Shown one piece after another: positions 9,676 to 18,524 of a DNA stretch of 64,000 nt. The DNA is from Labrenzia sp. OB1 (GTDB lineage: Bacteria; Pseudomonadota; Alphaproteobacteria; Rhizobiales; Stappiaceae). The notes beneath the pieces were generated by a model that searched no databases, had not been told where the DNA came from, and worked only from the letters and a program-made list of their open reading frames with translations. The stretch covers positions 124,001 through 188,000 of the forward strand of contig NZ_JSEP01000009.1 in assembly GCF_001624695.1 (NCBI RefSeq), in the 5' to 3' direction. Position 1 is the first letter of the stretch. Every line of letters starts with the position of its first letter. A program made the position numbers and the translations under genes.

Positions 9676-10077
9676 ATGCCACAGCTCGTTATCGCCTATT
9701 TTCTTACGGTTTCGGTTTTTCTTGCCGTGGACTTCATCTGGCTGTCGCAGATCGCCACCCGGTTCTATTTCGACCGGCTGGGGCATCTGATGATGGAGAA
9801 GCCCAATTTGACCGCTGCGGCGGTGTTTTATGTTGTCTACGTTGTGGGGATCATCATCTTCGCGGTGGGGCCCGCGCTCAAGAATGGCAGCATGGGGACT
9901 GCCGTCGTCTATGGTGCCCTGTTCGGGTTCTTCACCTATGCGACTTATGATGTCACCAACTTCGCGACGCTCAAAAACTGGCCGCTGAGCGTTGTCGCCG
10001 TGGATATTGCCTGGGGCACCACCTTGTCGGCCTTCTCCGCCGGTTCAGGCTATTTTCTGACCCGACTGGTTTCCTGA
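9676..10077 (+). CDS. DUF2177 family membrane protein
   Basis: 133 residues with four predicted membrane helices. The pattern fits DUF2177: FLAVDFIWLSQIATRFY near the start, NLTAAAVFYVVYVVGIIIF in the middle, and FFTYATYDVTNFATLKNWP followed by DIAWGTTLSA. The family is uncharacterised. It lies about 130 bp after the first ABC exporter on the same strand; co-transcription is possible but not evident. Confidence 0.9.
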   Translation: MPQLVIAYFLTVSVFLAVDFIWLSQIATRFYFDRLGHLMMEKPNLTAAAVFYVVYVVGIIIFAVGPALKNGSMGTAVVYGALFGFFTYATYDVTNFATLKNWPLSVVAVDIAWGTTLSAFSAGSGYFLTRLVS

Positions 10078-10203
10078 AAAGGCGTCATGCAGCTTTATAA
10101 GGTGCAACCGGCATAAATTTTCGCCAGTTCTCAGTCTAGATCCTGTCGTTTTTTTACAATTTTCGCCGAACTTACAGGTTTGAGGGCAAGTAATTATTGA
10201 TAT

Positions 10204-10221
10204 TAATGACAATATTCATTA
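10204..10221. promoter_or_regulatory. 18-bp palindrome upstream of the GGDEF-EAL gene
   Basis: TAATGA, six bases, then TCATTA form a perfect inverted repeat within an AT-rich stretch about 80 bp before the ATG at 10301. Its size and symmetry suit an operator for a dimeric regulator. No cognate regulator is adjacent, so this is inference. Confidence 0.35.
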
Positions 10222-10300
10222 GGTGATTTCCTGATTAGAAATTGTATGTGGATTTTCCAATAAGGTAAAATCCGATTGTTCCCTGAAGTGAAGGCGGGTT

Positions 10301-12163
10301 ATGTCAGGATTTTTGGCGGGATTGCCAATTTTGGATCTGATAATCTGTCTGGTGGCGGTGGTTGTTTTCTTCGTCATCGGGTATTTAAGTGGGCTCAGAA
10401 GGAACGCTGCGGCGCAGGATACGGGTGTGTCCGAATTCGGCAACGATGCCGCCATCCTGAAACTCGTGGTGGAACATGCCCATGAGGGCCTGGTGATGCA
10501 GGACATCTACGGGCGTATTGAATGGACCAACCCGGCTTATTCCCGCATCACAGGCTATTCCGCCGAAGAAATCCGGGGGCGGCGGCCGCAGGAATTCATT
10601 CTCGCGCCAGAGAGCCAGATTCCTCCGGAAGAAATCGAGACCTACAAGTTCGATTTGACAAAATACCAGTCCGGTTTCGAGGAGCTGATCCGGAACAGAC
10701 GCAAGAACGGGGAGTATTTCTGGAACCAGCTGACCTTCGCGGTTTTCGAAGGAAAGACTTCGGAAGCCTCGAAAATAATCGTAATTTGCCGTGACGTCAC
10801 CAGCCAGGTTGAGCACATGAAAGAGCTGGAACTGGCTCGCAAAACGCTCAAGCACCAGGCCGAACATGACGATCTGACCGGCATAGCCAACCGGGCCAAA
10901 CTGTCGAAGTTTCTTCAGGAAGCCGTCTCGGCGGCCAATGAGGCGGAGCGGAACATCGGCATCATTCATTTCGATCTGGACCATTTCAAGGAAATCAACG
11001 ACAGCCATGGCCACGGGGTGGGAGACGCCGTCCTGCGGCACGCCGCCAATGTGCTCAAGTCAGTGCTGGGGGACAGGGGGCTTGCCGCAAGGACTGGCGG
11101 TGATGAGTTTATCGCGGTCGTTTGCGAGCCGTGCAGCCGCGAGGAGTTGCAGGCGCTGGGCAGCCGGCTCCTTGATGGCCTGGCAAAACCCGTGAAGGTG
11201 GACAGCCTGAGCCTGCAGGTGAGCGTCAGTGTCGGGCTGGTGCTCGCCGAGAATGCGAAGTCGAGTGCTTCCGAATTGATCAACCGCGCCGACATGGCGC
11301 TCTATGCCGCCAAGAAATCGGGACGCAGCCGGATCGCCTGGTATACGGATTCCCTTGGAGCGGCACATCGCCATAAGCGCATGACGATGGCGCAGCTCGA
11401 CCAGGACCTGGAATCCGGCCGACTGACCCTGCTTCTGGAGCCGCAATACAGTTTCGAACACCAACGGATCATAGGTTACGAGGCATCCGCTTGCTGGCTG
11501 CATCCTTCACAAGGGCTGGTCGACCCGGTCGAGATGCTGTCCGTGCAGGAAGATTTCAAACGCATAGCCAGAATTGAACATTTTGCGCTACGCGGCGGGA
11601 TTACGGAGATCAAGCGGCTCCGGGAAACCTCGAACCATCCCTTTTTCCTGTCCGTCAACCTGACGGGCGCGAGCCTGAAGGACGCGGGCTTCAAGGATGC
11701 TGTCGCGGACCTGTGCGAGGAGAACCTGTTCGCTAGGCAGGACATCGTCGTTGAGTTGGACGAGAGTATAATCCGGCTCGACGAGCCCGAGGGTCTGGGG
11801 GATCATCTCGGCAAGATTTCCGAGTTGGGCTGCCAGATCGCACTGGACAAGTTCGGCAGCGGAAATGGCGGAGCCGGTCAGCTCATTCATCTCAATGCCA
11901 ACAGAGTGAAGATCAGTCCGTTGCTGATTTCGGGCCTCAGGGACGGGACAAGTCAGCAGCAACTGGTCGAATCGATCATCCGGCTGGCCGTCACGCTCGG
12001 GCTGGAAACATCCGCGGCAGGTGTGAACACGCCGGAAGAGGCGGGGATCCTGAGAAAGTCAGGTTGCGCGGTGATCCAGGGAGAGGTGATCTCAAAGCCG
12101 ATGACCCCGAGACAAGCGGAGTTGCATTTCCAGGATTTCATGCCGCAGTTCGAAACGCATTAG
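10301..12163 (+). CDS. PAS-GGDEF-EAL protein; GGDEF intact, EAL degenerate
   Basis: 620 residues. An N-terminal membrane helix (about 5-28) is followed by a PAS domain (about 48-165; VMQDIYGRIEWTNPAY and RRKNGEYFWNQL), then GGDEF (RTGGDEF, 264-270) and an EAL-like domain from about 375. The GGDEF site is canonical, so diguanylate cyclase activity is plausible; I see no RxxD inhibition site at the usual spacing. The EAL signature is EAS (394-396), the DDFG motif reads DKFG and the KID motif reads KIS. Metal and catalytic acids are therefore lost, and c-di-GMP hydrolysis is unlikely. It is probably a membrane-anchored sensor cyclase whose EAL-like part binds ligand or partners. Confidence 0.9.
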   Translation: MSGFLAGLPILDLIICLVAVVVFFVIGYLSGLRRNAAAQDTGVSEFGNDAAILKLVVEHAHEGLVMQDIYGRIEWTNPAYSRITGYSAEEIRGRRPQEFILAPESQIPPEEIETYKFDLTKYQSGFEELIRNRRKNGEYFWNQLTFAVFEGKTSEASKIIVICRDVTSQVEHMKELELARKTLKHQAEHDDLTGIANRAKLSKFLQEAVSAANEAERNIGIIHFDLDHFKEINDSHGHGVGDAVLRHAANVLKSVLGDRGLAARTGGDEFIAVVCEPCSREELQALGSRLLDGLAKPVKVDSLSLQVSVSVGLVLAENAKSSASELINRADMALYAAKKSGRSRIAWYTDSLGAAHRHKRMTMAQLDQDLESGRLTLLLEPQYSFEHQRIIGYEASACWLHPSQGLVDPVEMLSVQEDFKRIARIEHFALRGGITEIKRLRETSNHPFFLSVNLTGASLKDAGFKDAVADLCEENLFARQDIVVELDESIIRLDEPEGLGDHLGKISELGCQIALDKFGSGNGGAGQLIHLNANRVKISPLLISGLRDGTSQQQLVESIIRLAVTLGLETSAAGVNTPEEAGILRKSGCAVIQGEVISKPMTPRQAELHFQDFMPQFETH

Positions 12164-12337
12164 AGTCATGTGGAAGCGGTTGTGTCCCAACGGCAACAGT
12201 CGCTCCGTCATGCTGCATTTGGTCGCATTTTTTCTTTTCAACGCCTGCGATTGCGGTTACCAACGTAGCCAGTCAACCGTCGATGGTTGGCTTTTCAACC
12301 CAAGCAGCCGCCCGGCTGCGCAACCAGGAGGGCTTAC

Positions 12338-12412
12338 ATGATAGATCGTCGCATGATCCACCCATCTGCCGCCTTCATGGGTTGTCCGGGTTCCGCTGTC
12401 CGCTTCCGCTAG
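12338..12412 (+). CDS. Possible 24-residue leader peptide (small ORF)
   Basis: An ATG at 12338 lies eight bases after a near-perfect AGGAGGG ribosome-binding site and opens a 24-codon frame (MIDRRMIHPSAAF, ending VRFR) closed by TAG. It sits in a 380-base stretch without a longer gene and about 130 bp before the small membrane protein of the exporter operon. The strong ribosome-binding site is the main argument; no similarity is recognised. It could be a regulatory leader or chance. Confidence 0.3.
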   Translation: MIDRRMIHPSAAFMGCPGSAVRFR

Positions 12413-12448
12413 GAAGCCACAGCCCCTCTCCATTCTTCAAGACCTTGC

Positions 12449-12511
12449 GGTGACCGGCTCAAGCCGTTCCGTACGTGCTGCACGCGTGTTGTACCCGTGT
12501 CTGCCGTCACC
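12449..12511 (+). promoter_or_regulatory. Leader stem-loop upstream of the membrane protein/ABC exporter operon
   Basis: GGTGACCGGC at 12449-12458 pairs with GCCGTCACC at 12503-12511, with one bulged C, enclosing a GC-rich loop that has its own short inverted repeat (CGTGC-T-GCACG). It ends 32 bp before the ATG at 12544. The rest of the gap 12164-12543 holds only the small ORF at 12338. The hairpin has no T-run, so it is not a terminator; a role in leader structure is inference. Confidence 0.35.
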
Positions 12512-12543
12512 AGTATAACGATCCCGTTTCGGAGCTGATTCCG

Positions 12544-12972
12544 ATGTCTATTCAATACGCACCGCACGTCGCTGCCCTGGCAGAGCGTTCGGATTTCGAA
12601 GTGCCGCCTCCGAAAGAGCCCCAACCGGGACTTTTTCGCCGTATCCGCCGCATTGCGGTGGCCGGTGGAGTCTTTTTGGCACTGACTTTCGCGATTGCCG
12701 TGATGTTTTTCATTCCGGTGCTCGTTTTCAATCTGGGCCGGATCGAGGCTCTGGAAGTTGCGGGTGAGCTGATCCCGGTGACGGTGTTCGCCGACCAGCT
12801 CGCCGCGCTTTTCTGGGGGACGTTCATCCTTGCCCTTACATTTACGTGTCTGGTCGCCGGCTCGCGTCTGTGCGCTCCCGACAGCTTTGTTCGCCCGGTT
12901 CAGCAACCGCCGCTTCAAGACAGTTCACTGCATCTGGTCTCTGTTCTGCGGTTGATCGGGTCTGAGAGGTAA
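12544..12972 (+). CDS. Small two-helix membrane protein, unrecognised
   Basis: 142 residues from the ATG at 12544. A cytosolic N-terminus with a proline-rich then basic stretch (PPPKEPQPGLFRRIRRI) precedes a strong membrane helix (about 40-62), a short loop with acidic residues and a second helix (about 85-105). The hydrophilic tail is about 35 residues. I do not recognise a family. Only two bases separate its stop from the ATG of the ABC exporter, so the two are almost certainly co-expressed, and it may be an accessory subunit of that exporter. Confidence 0.7.
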   Translation: MSIQYAPHVAALAERSDFEVPPPKEPQPGLFRRIRRIAVAGGVFLALTFAIAVMFFIPVLVFNLGRIEALEVAGELIPVTVFADQLAALFWGTFILALTFTCLVAGSRLCAPDSFVRPVQQPPLQDSSLHLVSVLRLIGSER

Positions 12973-12974
12973 AC

Positions 12975-14813
12975 ATGTTTGACCGGTTCGAAAAACTCGT
13001 TGATCCGTTTGAAAAAACGGACCTCGATGTGCCTCCGAACGGATTTTGGGCCTTCTGTTGGTATTACACCAAACCTGTGTGGCCGATCCTGGCCGCGGTC
13101 TCGGTTCTGGGCGCGATTATCGCGTTCCTGGAAGTGATGATCTTCACGTTTCTTGGCGAGCTGGTTACCTGGCTCGGCACGGAAAACGCGGAGACATTCT
13201 TTCAGGACAACTGGCCGCAACTGATATGGATGGGATTGGTGGTCGTCGTGTTGCTCCCGGGCTGCGCCGCCATCTGGGAAATCCTTTTCCATCAGGGTCT
13301 GATGGGCACTTATCCCATGTCGGTACGCTGGCGGGTTCACCGCTATCTGCTTCGGCAGAGTATATCGTTCTACCAGAACGATTTTGCTGGCCGGATCGCC
13401 AACAAGCTTATGCAGACGGCGCTTTCGGTTCGGGAAGTCGTGACCCGCATCGCCGACATTCTGGTTTATGTCGCGGTGTATTTCATTGCCGCCCTGTTCG
13501 TGGTGGCGGATGCAAGCCTCTATTTCCTGATCCCGTTCGCAGCCTGGTTCGGGTGCTACATGGTGACCATGCGGATCTTCATTCCGCGCTTGAAAAATGT
13601 TTCCAGGGAGCAGGCGGATACGAGGTCGCTCATGACCGGGCATGTCGTCGATGCCTACACGAACATCTCGACGGTCAAGCTGTTCTCCCACGCCGAACGC
13701 GAGGAGGAATATGCCAGGACGTCGATGACGTCGTTCCTGAAAACTGTCTTTCGGCAAATGCGGCTGGTCACGGGGATGAACATCACCCTGACGATGATCA
13801 ACATGTTGCTGCTGTTCTCGGTGGCGGCGATGTCGATCGGACTGTGGCAGGTCGGGCGGGTGACCACGGGTGAAATTGCGGTGGCGGTTGCGCTTGTCCT
13901 CAGATTTCAGGGCATGTCGCAATGGATCCTGTGGGAAGTGTCGGGACTGTTCGAGAATATCGGAACGGTTCAGGACGGCATCAACACCATCGCGCGGGAG
14001 CGGGATGTCGTCGATGCTCCGGATGCCGTCGGACTTGCGGTTCCCGCAGGCGAAATCCGCTTCGAGGGGATCTGCTTCCATTACGGCAAGCAGTCAGGTG
14101 TCATCGAGGATCTGGACCTGACAATCCGCTCCGGAGAGAAAATCGGCCTGATCGGCAGGTCCGGCGCCGGAAAGTCCACGCTGGTCAACCTGCTGCTGCG
14201 GTTCTACGACCTGGAGCGTGGCCGGATACTGATCGACGGTCAGGATATCGCCAAGGTGCGCCAGGACGATATCCGCGCCAATGTTGGTGTCGTGACGCAG
14301 GACACATCGTTGCTGCACCGGTCGATTTTCGAGAACGTTGCCTATGGCAAGCCGGACGTCAGCCGTATCGAGGTGGAAGCTGCGCTCGAAAAAGCGCATG
14401 CCCACAGCTTCGTGCGGGACCTGTCGGACCTCAATGACCGCACCGGGCTGGATGCCCATGTCGGCGAACGGGGTGTCAAGCTTTCCGGTGGTCAGCGCCA
14501 GCGGATCGCGATCGCCCGGGTGCTGTTGAAAAACGCGCCGATCCTGGTTCTCGACGAGGCGACTTCGGCACTCGATTCGGAGGTGGAACTGGCGATTCAG
14601 GACAGCCTGTTCGACCTTATGGAGGGTAAGACCGTGATCGCGATTGCCCACCGCCTGTCGACCATCGCGGCCATGGACCGGCTGATCGTCATGGACGAAG
14701 GCCGAATCATCGAAGAGGGCTCGCATCAGGAGCTTCTTGAGAAGAACGGTCTTTATGCGCAGCTGTGGCAGCACCAGTCCGGCGGGTTCCTCTCGTCCGT
14801 CGTTGCGGCCTAA
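12975..14813 (+). CDS. ABC exporter, fused membrane domain and ATPase (second paralog)
   Basis: 612 residues with the same plan as the exporter at 7678-9543: six helices, Walker A GRSGAGKS (394-401), LSGGQ (503-507), ILVLDEA and AIAHRLS. The N-terminus has the shared motif LVDPF. The two proteins agree along much of their length, so they look like an old local duplication. Export of lipid, peptide or drug are all possible; I cannot choose. The next gene downstream is petA, about 300 bp away, likely with its own promoter. Confidence 0.9.
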   Translation: MFDRFEKLVDPFEKTDLDVPPNGFWAFCWYYTKPVWPILAAVSVLGAIIAFLEVMIFTFLGELVTWLGTENAETFFQDNWPQLIWMGLVVVVLLPGCAAIWEILFHQGLMGTYPMSVRWRVHRYLLRQSISFYQNDFAGRIANKLMQTALSVREVVTRIADILVYVAVYFIAALFVVADASLYFLIPFAAWFGCYMVTMRIFIPRLKNVSREQADTRSLMTGHVVDAYTNISTVKLFSHAEREEEYARTSMTSFLKTVFRQMRLVTGMNITLTMINMLLLFSVAAMSIGLWQVGRVTTGEIAVAVALVLRFQGMSQWILWEVSGLFENIGTVQDGINTIARERDVVDAPDAVGLAVPAGEIRFEGICFHYGKQSGVIEDLDLTIRSGEKIGLIGRSGAGKSTLVNLLLRFYDLERGRILIDGQDIAKVRQDDIRANVGVVTQDTSLLHRSIFENVAYGKPDVSRIEVEAALEKAHAHSFVRDLSDLNDRTGLDAHVGERGVKLSGGQRQRIAIARVLLKNAPILVLDEATSALDSEVELAIQDSLFDLMEGKTVIAIAHRLSTIAAMDRLIVMDEGRIIEEGSHQELLEKNGLYAQLWQHQSGGFLSSVVAA

Positions 14814-15128
14814 TATTAACAAAGAAGAAACGCGGGACCGAGATTCAGTTGAATTACGGTCTTGCGCTTCTTAACCAAATAAGGGCAGAAAAGCGGCAAG
14901 GCGGAGCTTTTGGCTGCGACATATATGTTTCGAGGCGTTTGTTGAACTGGACAAGCGTTTCGAAGGGTGCAAAAAGACAAACCGCTTGACCGGCGCGGAG
15001 AGAGTGCCGTACCCGGTCCCCGAGAAGCCCGGCATCGTTCCGAGCCCCTTCTTTCCTGAAAAGAAGGGTCTCCCGAACGTTATGCGGGCTTTCGGTACAG
15101 GTTGAACAGGTTTCGAGAGGACGCGACC
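14814..15128 (+). promoter_or_regulatory. Leader and promoter region of petABC
   Basis: About 315 bases without a gene between the exporter and petA. A possible promoter is TTGACC near 14986 with a weak -10 about 17 bp later (GTACCC); this is a low-confidence call. The region also holds the hairpin listed at 15046-15068. Confidence 0.4.
15046..15068 (+). promoter_or_regulatory. Perfect 9-bp stem-loop in the petABC leader
   Basis: CCCTTCTTT at 15046-15054 and AAAGAAGGG at 15060-15068 are exact inverted repeats around CCTGA, about 60 bases before the petA start. No T-run follows, so it is not a standard terminator. It could stabilise the petABC message or be a regulator site. Confidence 0.35.
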
Positions 15129-15689
15129 TTGGTACATTCGGAACAGGCGGAACCGACCCGCCGCGATTTCCTCTACATTGCGACTGGCGCCATGGGCGTT
15201 GTAGGCGCCGGCGCGCTGGTATGGCCGTTCGTCGATCAGATGAACCCGGATGCCTCCGCATTGGCTCTGGCTTCCATCGAGGTCGATGTGTCTGCCGTCG
15301 AAGAGGGCCAGTCAATTACAGTCAAATGGCGCGGGAAGCCAGTTTTCATCCGCAACCGTACGGAAACGGAAGTGGACGAAGCCAAGGCTGTTCCCGTGGA
15401 CGATCTTCCGGACCCGCTGGCGCGAAACGCCAACCTTCCGGCGGATGCGCAGGCAACCGACCCCAACCGCGGCGTCGCCGGTCAGGAAAACTGGCTGGTT
15501 CAGGTCGGGATCTGTACCCACCTGGGCTGCGTGCCAATCGGCGATTCCGGCGATTTCGGTGGCTGGTTCTGCCCGTGTCACGGTTCTCACTATGATACCG
15601 CCGGCCGTATCCGCAAGGGCCCGGCTCCCGAGAATTTGCTGATTCCGCCGCTCGAGTTCGTCAGCGGCTCGACGATCAAGATCGGCTAA
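15129..15689 (+). CDS. petA: Ubiquinol-cytochrome c reductase iron-sulfur subunit (Rieske protein)
   Basis: 186 residues. The Tat-type N-terminus ([11 protein letters not shown], then a hydrophobic anchor to about 35) precedes the Rieske domain, whose cluster ligands are in CTHLGC (129-134) and CPCHGSH (148-154). It carries electrons from quinol to cytochrome c1 in the bc1 complex of the inner membrane. I take the TTG at 15129, ten bases after GAGAGGA, as the start; a TTG at 15102 would add nine unconserved residues. It is the first gene of petABC. Confidence 0.94.
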   Translation: MVHSEQAEPTRRDFLYIATGAMGVVGAGALVWPFVDQMNPDASALALASIEVDVSAVEEGQSITVKWRGKPVFIRNRTETEVDEAKAVPVDDLPDPLARNANLPADAQATDPNRGVAGQENWLVQVGICTHLGCVPIGDSGDFGGWFCPCHGSHYDTAGRIRKGPAPENLLIPPLEFVSGSTIKIG

Positions 15690-15714
15690 CGGCAAGAAAT
15701 TTCAGGAGACAGCC

Positions 15715-16980
15715 ATGGCTGGACATTCAAACTATGTACCGCAGAGCGCCGCGGCAAAGTGGCTGGAGAGCCGCCTGCCGGTCATTTCGCTCGTGCGCGG
15801 CTCTTTTGTCGATTTCCCGACCCCGAAGAACCTGAATTACTGGTGGGCCTTCGGCGGCATCCTTTTTTTCGTGCTGATCGCGCAGATCATCACCGGCATC
15901 GTCCTGGCGATGCACTACACGCCGAACGCGGGCCTCGCCTTCGACAGTGTCGAGCATATCATGCGCGACGTGAATTTCGGCTGGATGCTGCGCTACCTGC
16001 ACACCAACGGCGCGTCGATGTTCTTCATCGCCGTATATATCCATATTTTCCGCGGTCTCTACTACGGCTCATACAAGGCGCCGCGCGAGATCTCCTGGAT
16101 CCTCGGCGTGATCATCTTCCTGATCATGATGGGCACGGCCTTCATGGGCTACGTGCTTCCCTGGGGCCAGATGTCCTTCTGGGGCGCGACGGTTATCACC
16201 AACCTGTTCTCGGCCATCCCGATGGTCGGCGAGGCGATCCGCACCTGGTTGTGGGGCGGCTTCGCGGTCGATAACGCGACGCTGAACCGCTTCTTCTCGC
16301 TGCATTACCTGTTGCCGTTCATGATATTCGGCGTGGTTATCCTGCACGTGTGGGCATTCCACACGACGGGCAACAACAACCCGACCGGTGTGCAACCGAA
16401 GACCAAGCAGGACACCATTCCTTTCCATCCGTACTACACGGTAAAGGACCTGTTCGCGATCGTCGTCTTCATGATCTTCTTCTCCTGGTTCGCTTTCTAT
16501 GTGCCGAACTACATGGGCCATCCGGACAACTATATCGAGGCGAACCCGCTGGTGACCCCGGCGCATATCGTACCCGAATGGTATTTCCTGCCGTTCTACG
16601 CGATCCTGCGCGCCGTTCCCGACAAGCTCGGCGGTGTTGTGGCGATGTTCGGTGCAATCGCGATCCTGTTTGTCCTGCCCTGGCTGGATACATCCAAGGT
16701 CCGCTCCGGCACCTACCGTCCGCTGTTCAAGCAGTTCTTCTGGATCTTCGCCCTGAACGCGGTGGCGCTCGGTTATCTCGGCGCGATGCCGGCGGAAGGA
16801 ACCTATGTTCTTCTCTCCAGGATCTGCACCATCTATTACTTCGCCCACTTCCTGATCATCCTGCCGATGCTCGGGTTCCTCGAGAAACCGCGGCCGGTGC
16901 CGACTTCCATTTCCGAAGCGGTGCTGAAGAGCGGGGCCGGCAAGCCGGCCGGTGCGACAGCCGCACCGGACACGAAGTAA
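15715..16980 (+). CDS. petB: Cytochrome b subunit of the bc1 complex
   Basis: 421 residues, multi-helix membrane protein. Heme-binding His pairs lie in the second and fourth helices (for example [11 protein letters not shown], and [11 protein letters not shown]). The Qo-site motif PEWY is present in [12 protein letters not shown]. It binds two b hemes and the Qo and Qi quinone sites. It lies 25 bp after petA in the conserved petABC order. The C-terminal tail is rich in Ala and Pro and is probably unstructured. Confidence 0.97.
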   Translation: MAGHSNYVPQSAAAKWLESRLPVISLVRGSFVDFPTPKNLNYWWAFGGILFFVLIAQIITGIVLAMHYTPNAGLAFDSVEHIMRDVNFGWMLRYLHTNGASMFFIAVYIHIFRGLYYGSYKAPREISWILGVIIFLIMMGTAFMGYVLPWGQMSFWGATVITNLFSAIPMVGEAIRTWLWGGFAVDNATLNRFFSLHYLLPFMIFGVVILHVWAFHTTGNNNPTGVQPKTKQDTIPFHPYYTVKDLFAIVVFMIFFSWFAFYVPNYMGHPDNYIEANPLVTPAHIVPEWYFLPFYAILRAVPDKLGGVVAMFGAIAILFVLPWLDTSKVRSGTYRPLFKQFFWIFALNAVALGYLGAMPAEGTYVLLSRICTIYYFAHFLIILPMLGFLEKPRPVPTSISEAVLKSGAGKPAGATAAPDTK

Positions 16981-17010
16981 CGCGAACCGGATCAGGAGTT
17001 AGTTGAGACA

Positions 17011-17895
17011 ATGAGCACCATGATCAAAATGGTTCGTTCCTTCGCCACGGTGGCGGCCCTTGCCGCCGCCACCCCGGCTCTTGCCGCTGGTAACGCGCCG
17101 CATATCGAGCGTGAGCAATGGTCCTTCTCCGGACCATTCGGCTTCTTCGATCGCGGCCAGTTGCAGCGTGGCTTCAAGGTCTACCAGGAAGTCTGCGCGT
17201 CGTGCCACGGCGTGCGGCAGCTCGCCTTCCGTAACCTTGCCGATTACGGCGGGCCTAGCTTTACCGAGGATCAGGCAAAGCAGATCGCGTCCGAGTATAC
17301 GGTCGTCGACGGTCCCAACAGCGATGGCGACATGTACGATCGTCCGGGTATCCTGGCGGACAAGTTCCCGTCACCGTTCCCGAACGAGGAAGCCGCACGT
17401 GCATCCAACGGCGGAGCCTATCCGCCGGACTTCTCGCTGCTGGCAAAAGCACGCGCCGGACATCGCGGTTTTCCGTGGTTCGTCTTCGATGCGTTTACCC
17501 AGTATCAGGAGCAGGGCCCGGACTACATCTACGCGCTGCTGACCAGCTATCCGGAAGAAAATCCGGCGTGTCTGGGAGAGGATTTCAGCGGTTACTACAA
17601 CCCGAAATTCCTTGGCGGTTCGGTGACTGCGGAAGAGTGCGCGCATGAGCATCTGACCGGTGGCCCGATCGGCATGGCGCCGCCGCTTTCGGAAGAAATC
17701 GTCGAATATACCGACGGCACGCCGATGACGGTCGATCAGTATGCACGCGACGTTTCCGCGTTCATGATGTGGGCTGCAGAGCCGCATCTCGAAGAGCGCA
17801 AGAAAATCGGCTTCCGCGTGATGATCTTCCTCATCTTCTTTGCCGGCCTGCTCTACTTCACCAAGAAGAAGATCTGGAGCAACGTCGACCATTGA
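17011..17895 (+). CDS. petC: Cytochrome c1 of the bc1 complex
   Basis: 294 residues. The Sec signal peptide ends near residue 26 (TPALAAG). Heme c attaches at CASCH (Cys62, Cys65, His66). The conserved GMAPPLS region probably supplies the axial Met. A single C-terminal helix (VMIFLIFFAGLLYF) followed by basic residues anchors it with the heme domain in the periplasm. It is the last gene of petABC and is followed by a clear intrinsic terminator. Confidence 0.97.
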   Translation: MSTMIKMVRSFATVAALAAATPALAAGNAPHIEREQWSFSGPFGFFDRGQLQRGFKVYQEVCASCHGVRQLAFRNLADYGGPSFTEDQAKQIASEYTVVDGPNSDGDMYDRPGILADKFPSPFPNEEAARASNGGAYPPDFSLLAKARAGHRGFPWFVFDAFTQYQEQGPDYIYALLTSYPEENPACLGEDFSGYYNPKFLGGSVTAEECAHEHLTGGPIGMAPPLSEEIVEYTDGTPMTVDQYARDVSAFMMWAAEPHLEERKKIGFRVMIFLIFFAGLLYFTKKKIWSNVDH

Positions 17896-17921
17896 TCGAA
17901 CGTTGACACAGTGCATTATGA

Positions 17922-17950
17922 AAGCCGCCGGTTCCCGGCGGCTTTTTCTT
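17922..17950 (+). terminator. Intrinsic terminator of petABC
   Basis: AAGCCGCCG and CGGCGGCTT form a perfect 9-bp stem around a five-base loop, followed by TTTCTTT, starting 26 bases after the petC stop. This is a textbook rho-independent terminator. Confidence 0.9.
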
Positions 17951-17964
17951 TGAGAGGTGACGGA

Positions 17965-18456
17965 ATGCGCCGCATATCGATTTTCCTGGGCGTGCTGCTT
18001 TTTCCCGCATCGGTGTTTTCCCAATCCGCGGCAATGCATTCGGTTGCTGTTCTGGACCTGCAGATCGCCATGAGAGCCGCACTGCGGGCGGTCGAGGTCT
18101 GCACCGAGGCCGGACATCAGGTCGGCGCGTCGGTTGTCGATCGCTTTGGCGTCGAACAGGTGACGCTGCGCAGCAACATGGGCGGGGCGCATGTGGCCGA
18201 AACGGCACGGCGCAAGGCCTGGACGGCGGCAAGCTTCAACATGCCCACGCTCGATATGGATACGCTCGCCGAACCCGGCAGGGCCTGGGGCCTTGCGACC
18301 GTCCCGGGCGCGGTGACGCTTGGCGGCGGGCTGCCGATCGTGTCCCAGTCCGGTGAACTGCTCGGCGGCATCGGCGTTGCCGGCGGTGGCGGCGGCGACA
18401 ACGAGGCGCAATGCGCCAAAGCCGGCCTTGACGCAATTGCCGATCAACTGAAATAA
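17965..18456 (+). CDS. GlcG/HbpS-like (DUF336) protein, probably secreted
   Basis: 163 residues from the ATG at 17965, which follows GAGAGGTGACGG. A signal peptide covers about residues 1-20. The rest is the GlcG/HbpS fold: ALRAVEVCTEAGHQVGASVVDRFG, an ARRKAWTAASF helix and the Gly-rich end SGELLGGIGVAGGGGGDNE. Members bind heme or cobalamin or have unknown roles; ligand residues cannot be judged here. It follows the petC terminator, so it is probably a separate unit. It precedes mtnP by about 70 bp. Confidence 0.82.
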   Translation: MRRISIFLGVLLFPASVFSQSAAMHSVAVLDLQIAMRAALRAVEVCTEAGHQVGASVVDRFGVEQVTLRSNMGGAHVAETARRKAWTAASFNMPTLDMDTLAEPGRAWGLATVPGAVTLGGGLPIVSQSGELLGGIGVAGGGGGDNEAQCAKAGLDAIADQLK

Positions 18457-18524
18457 ACCACGCGGATTGTTGTCCGGCGCTGAAACCCAGGGCCGGATGG
18501 ACCGGATATTTATCAGGAGCGGGC

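Noticed and set aside
12915..14081. 388-codon minus-strand open frame opposite the second ABC exporter
   Set aside because: Shadow of the exporter, without any domain signature.
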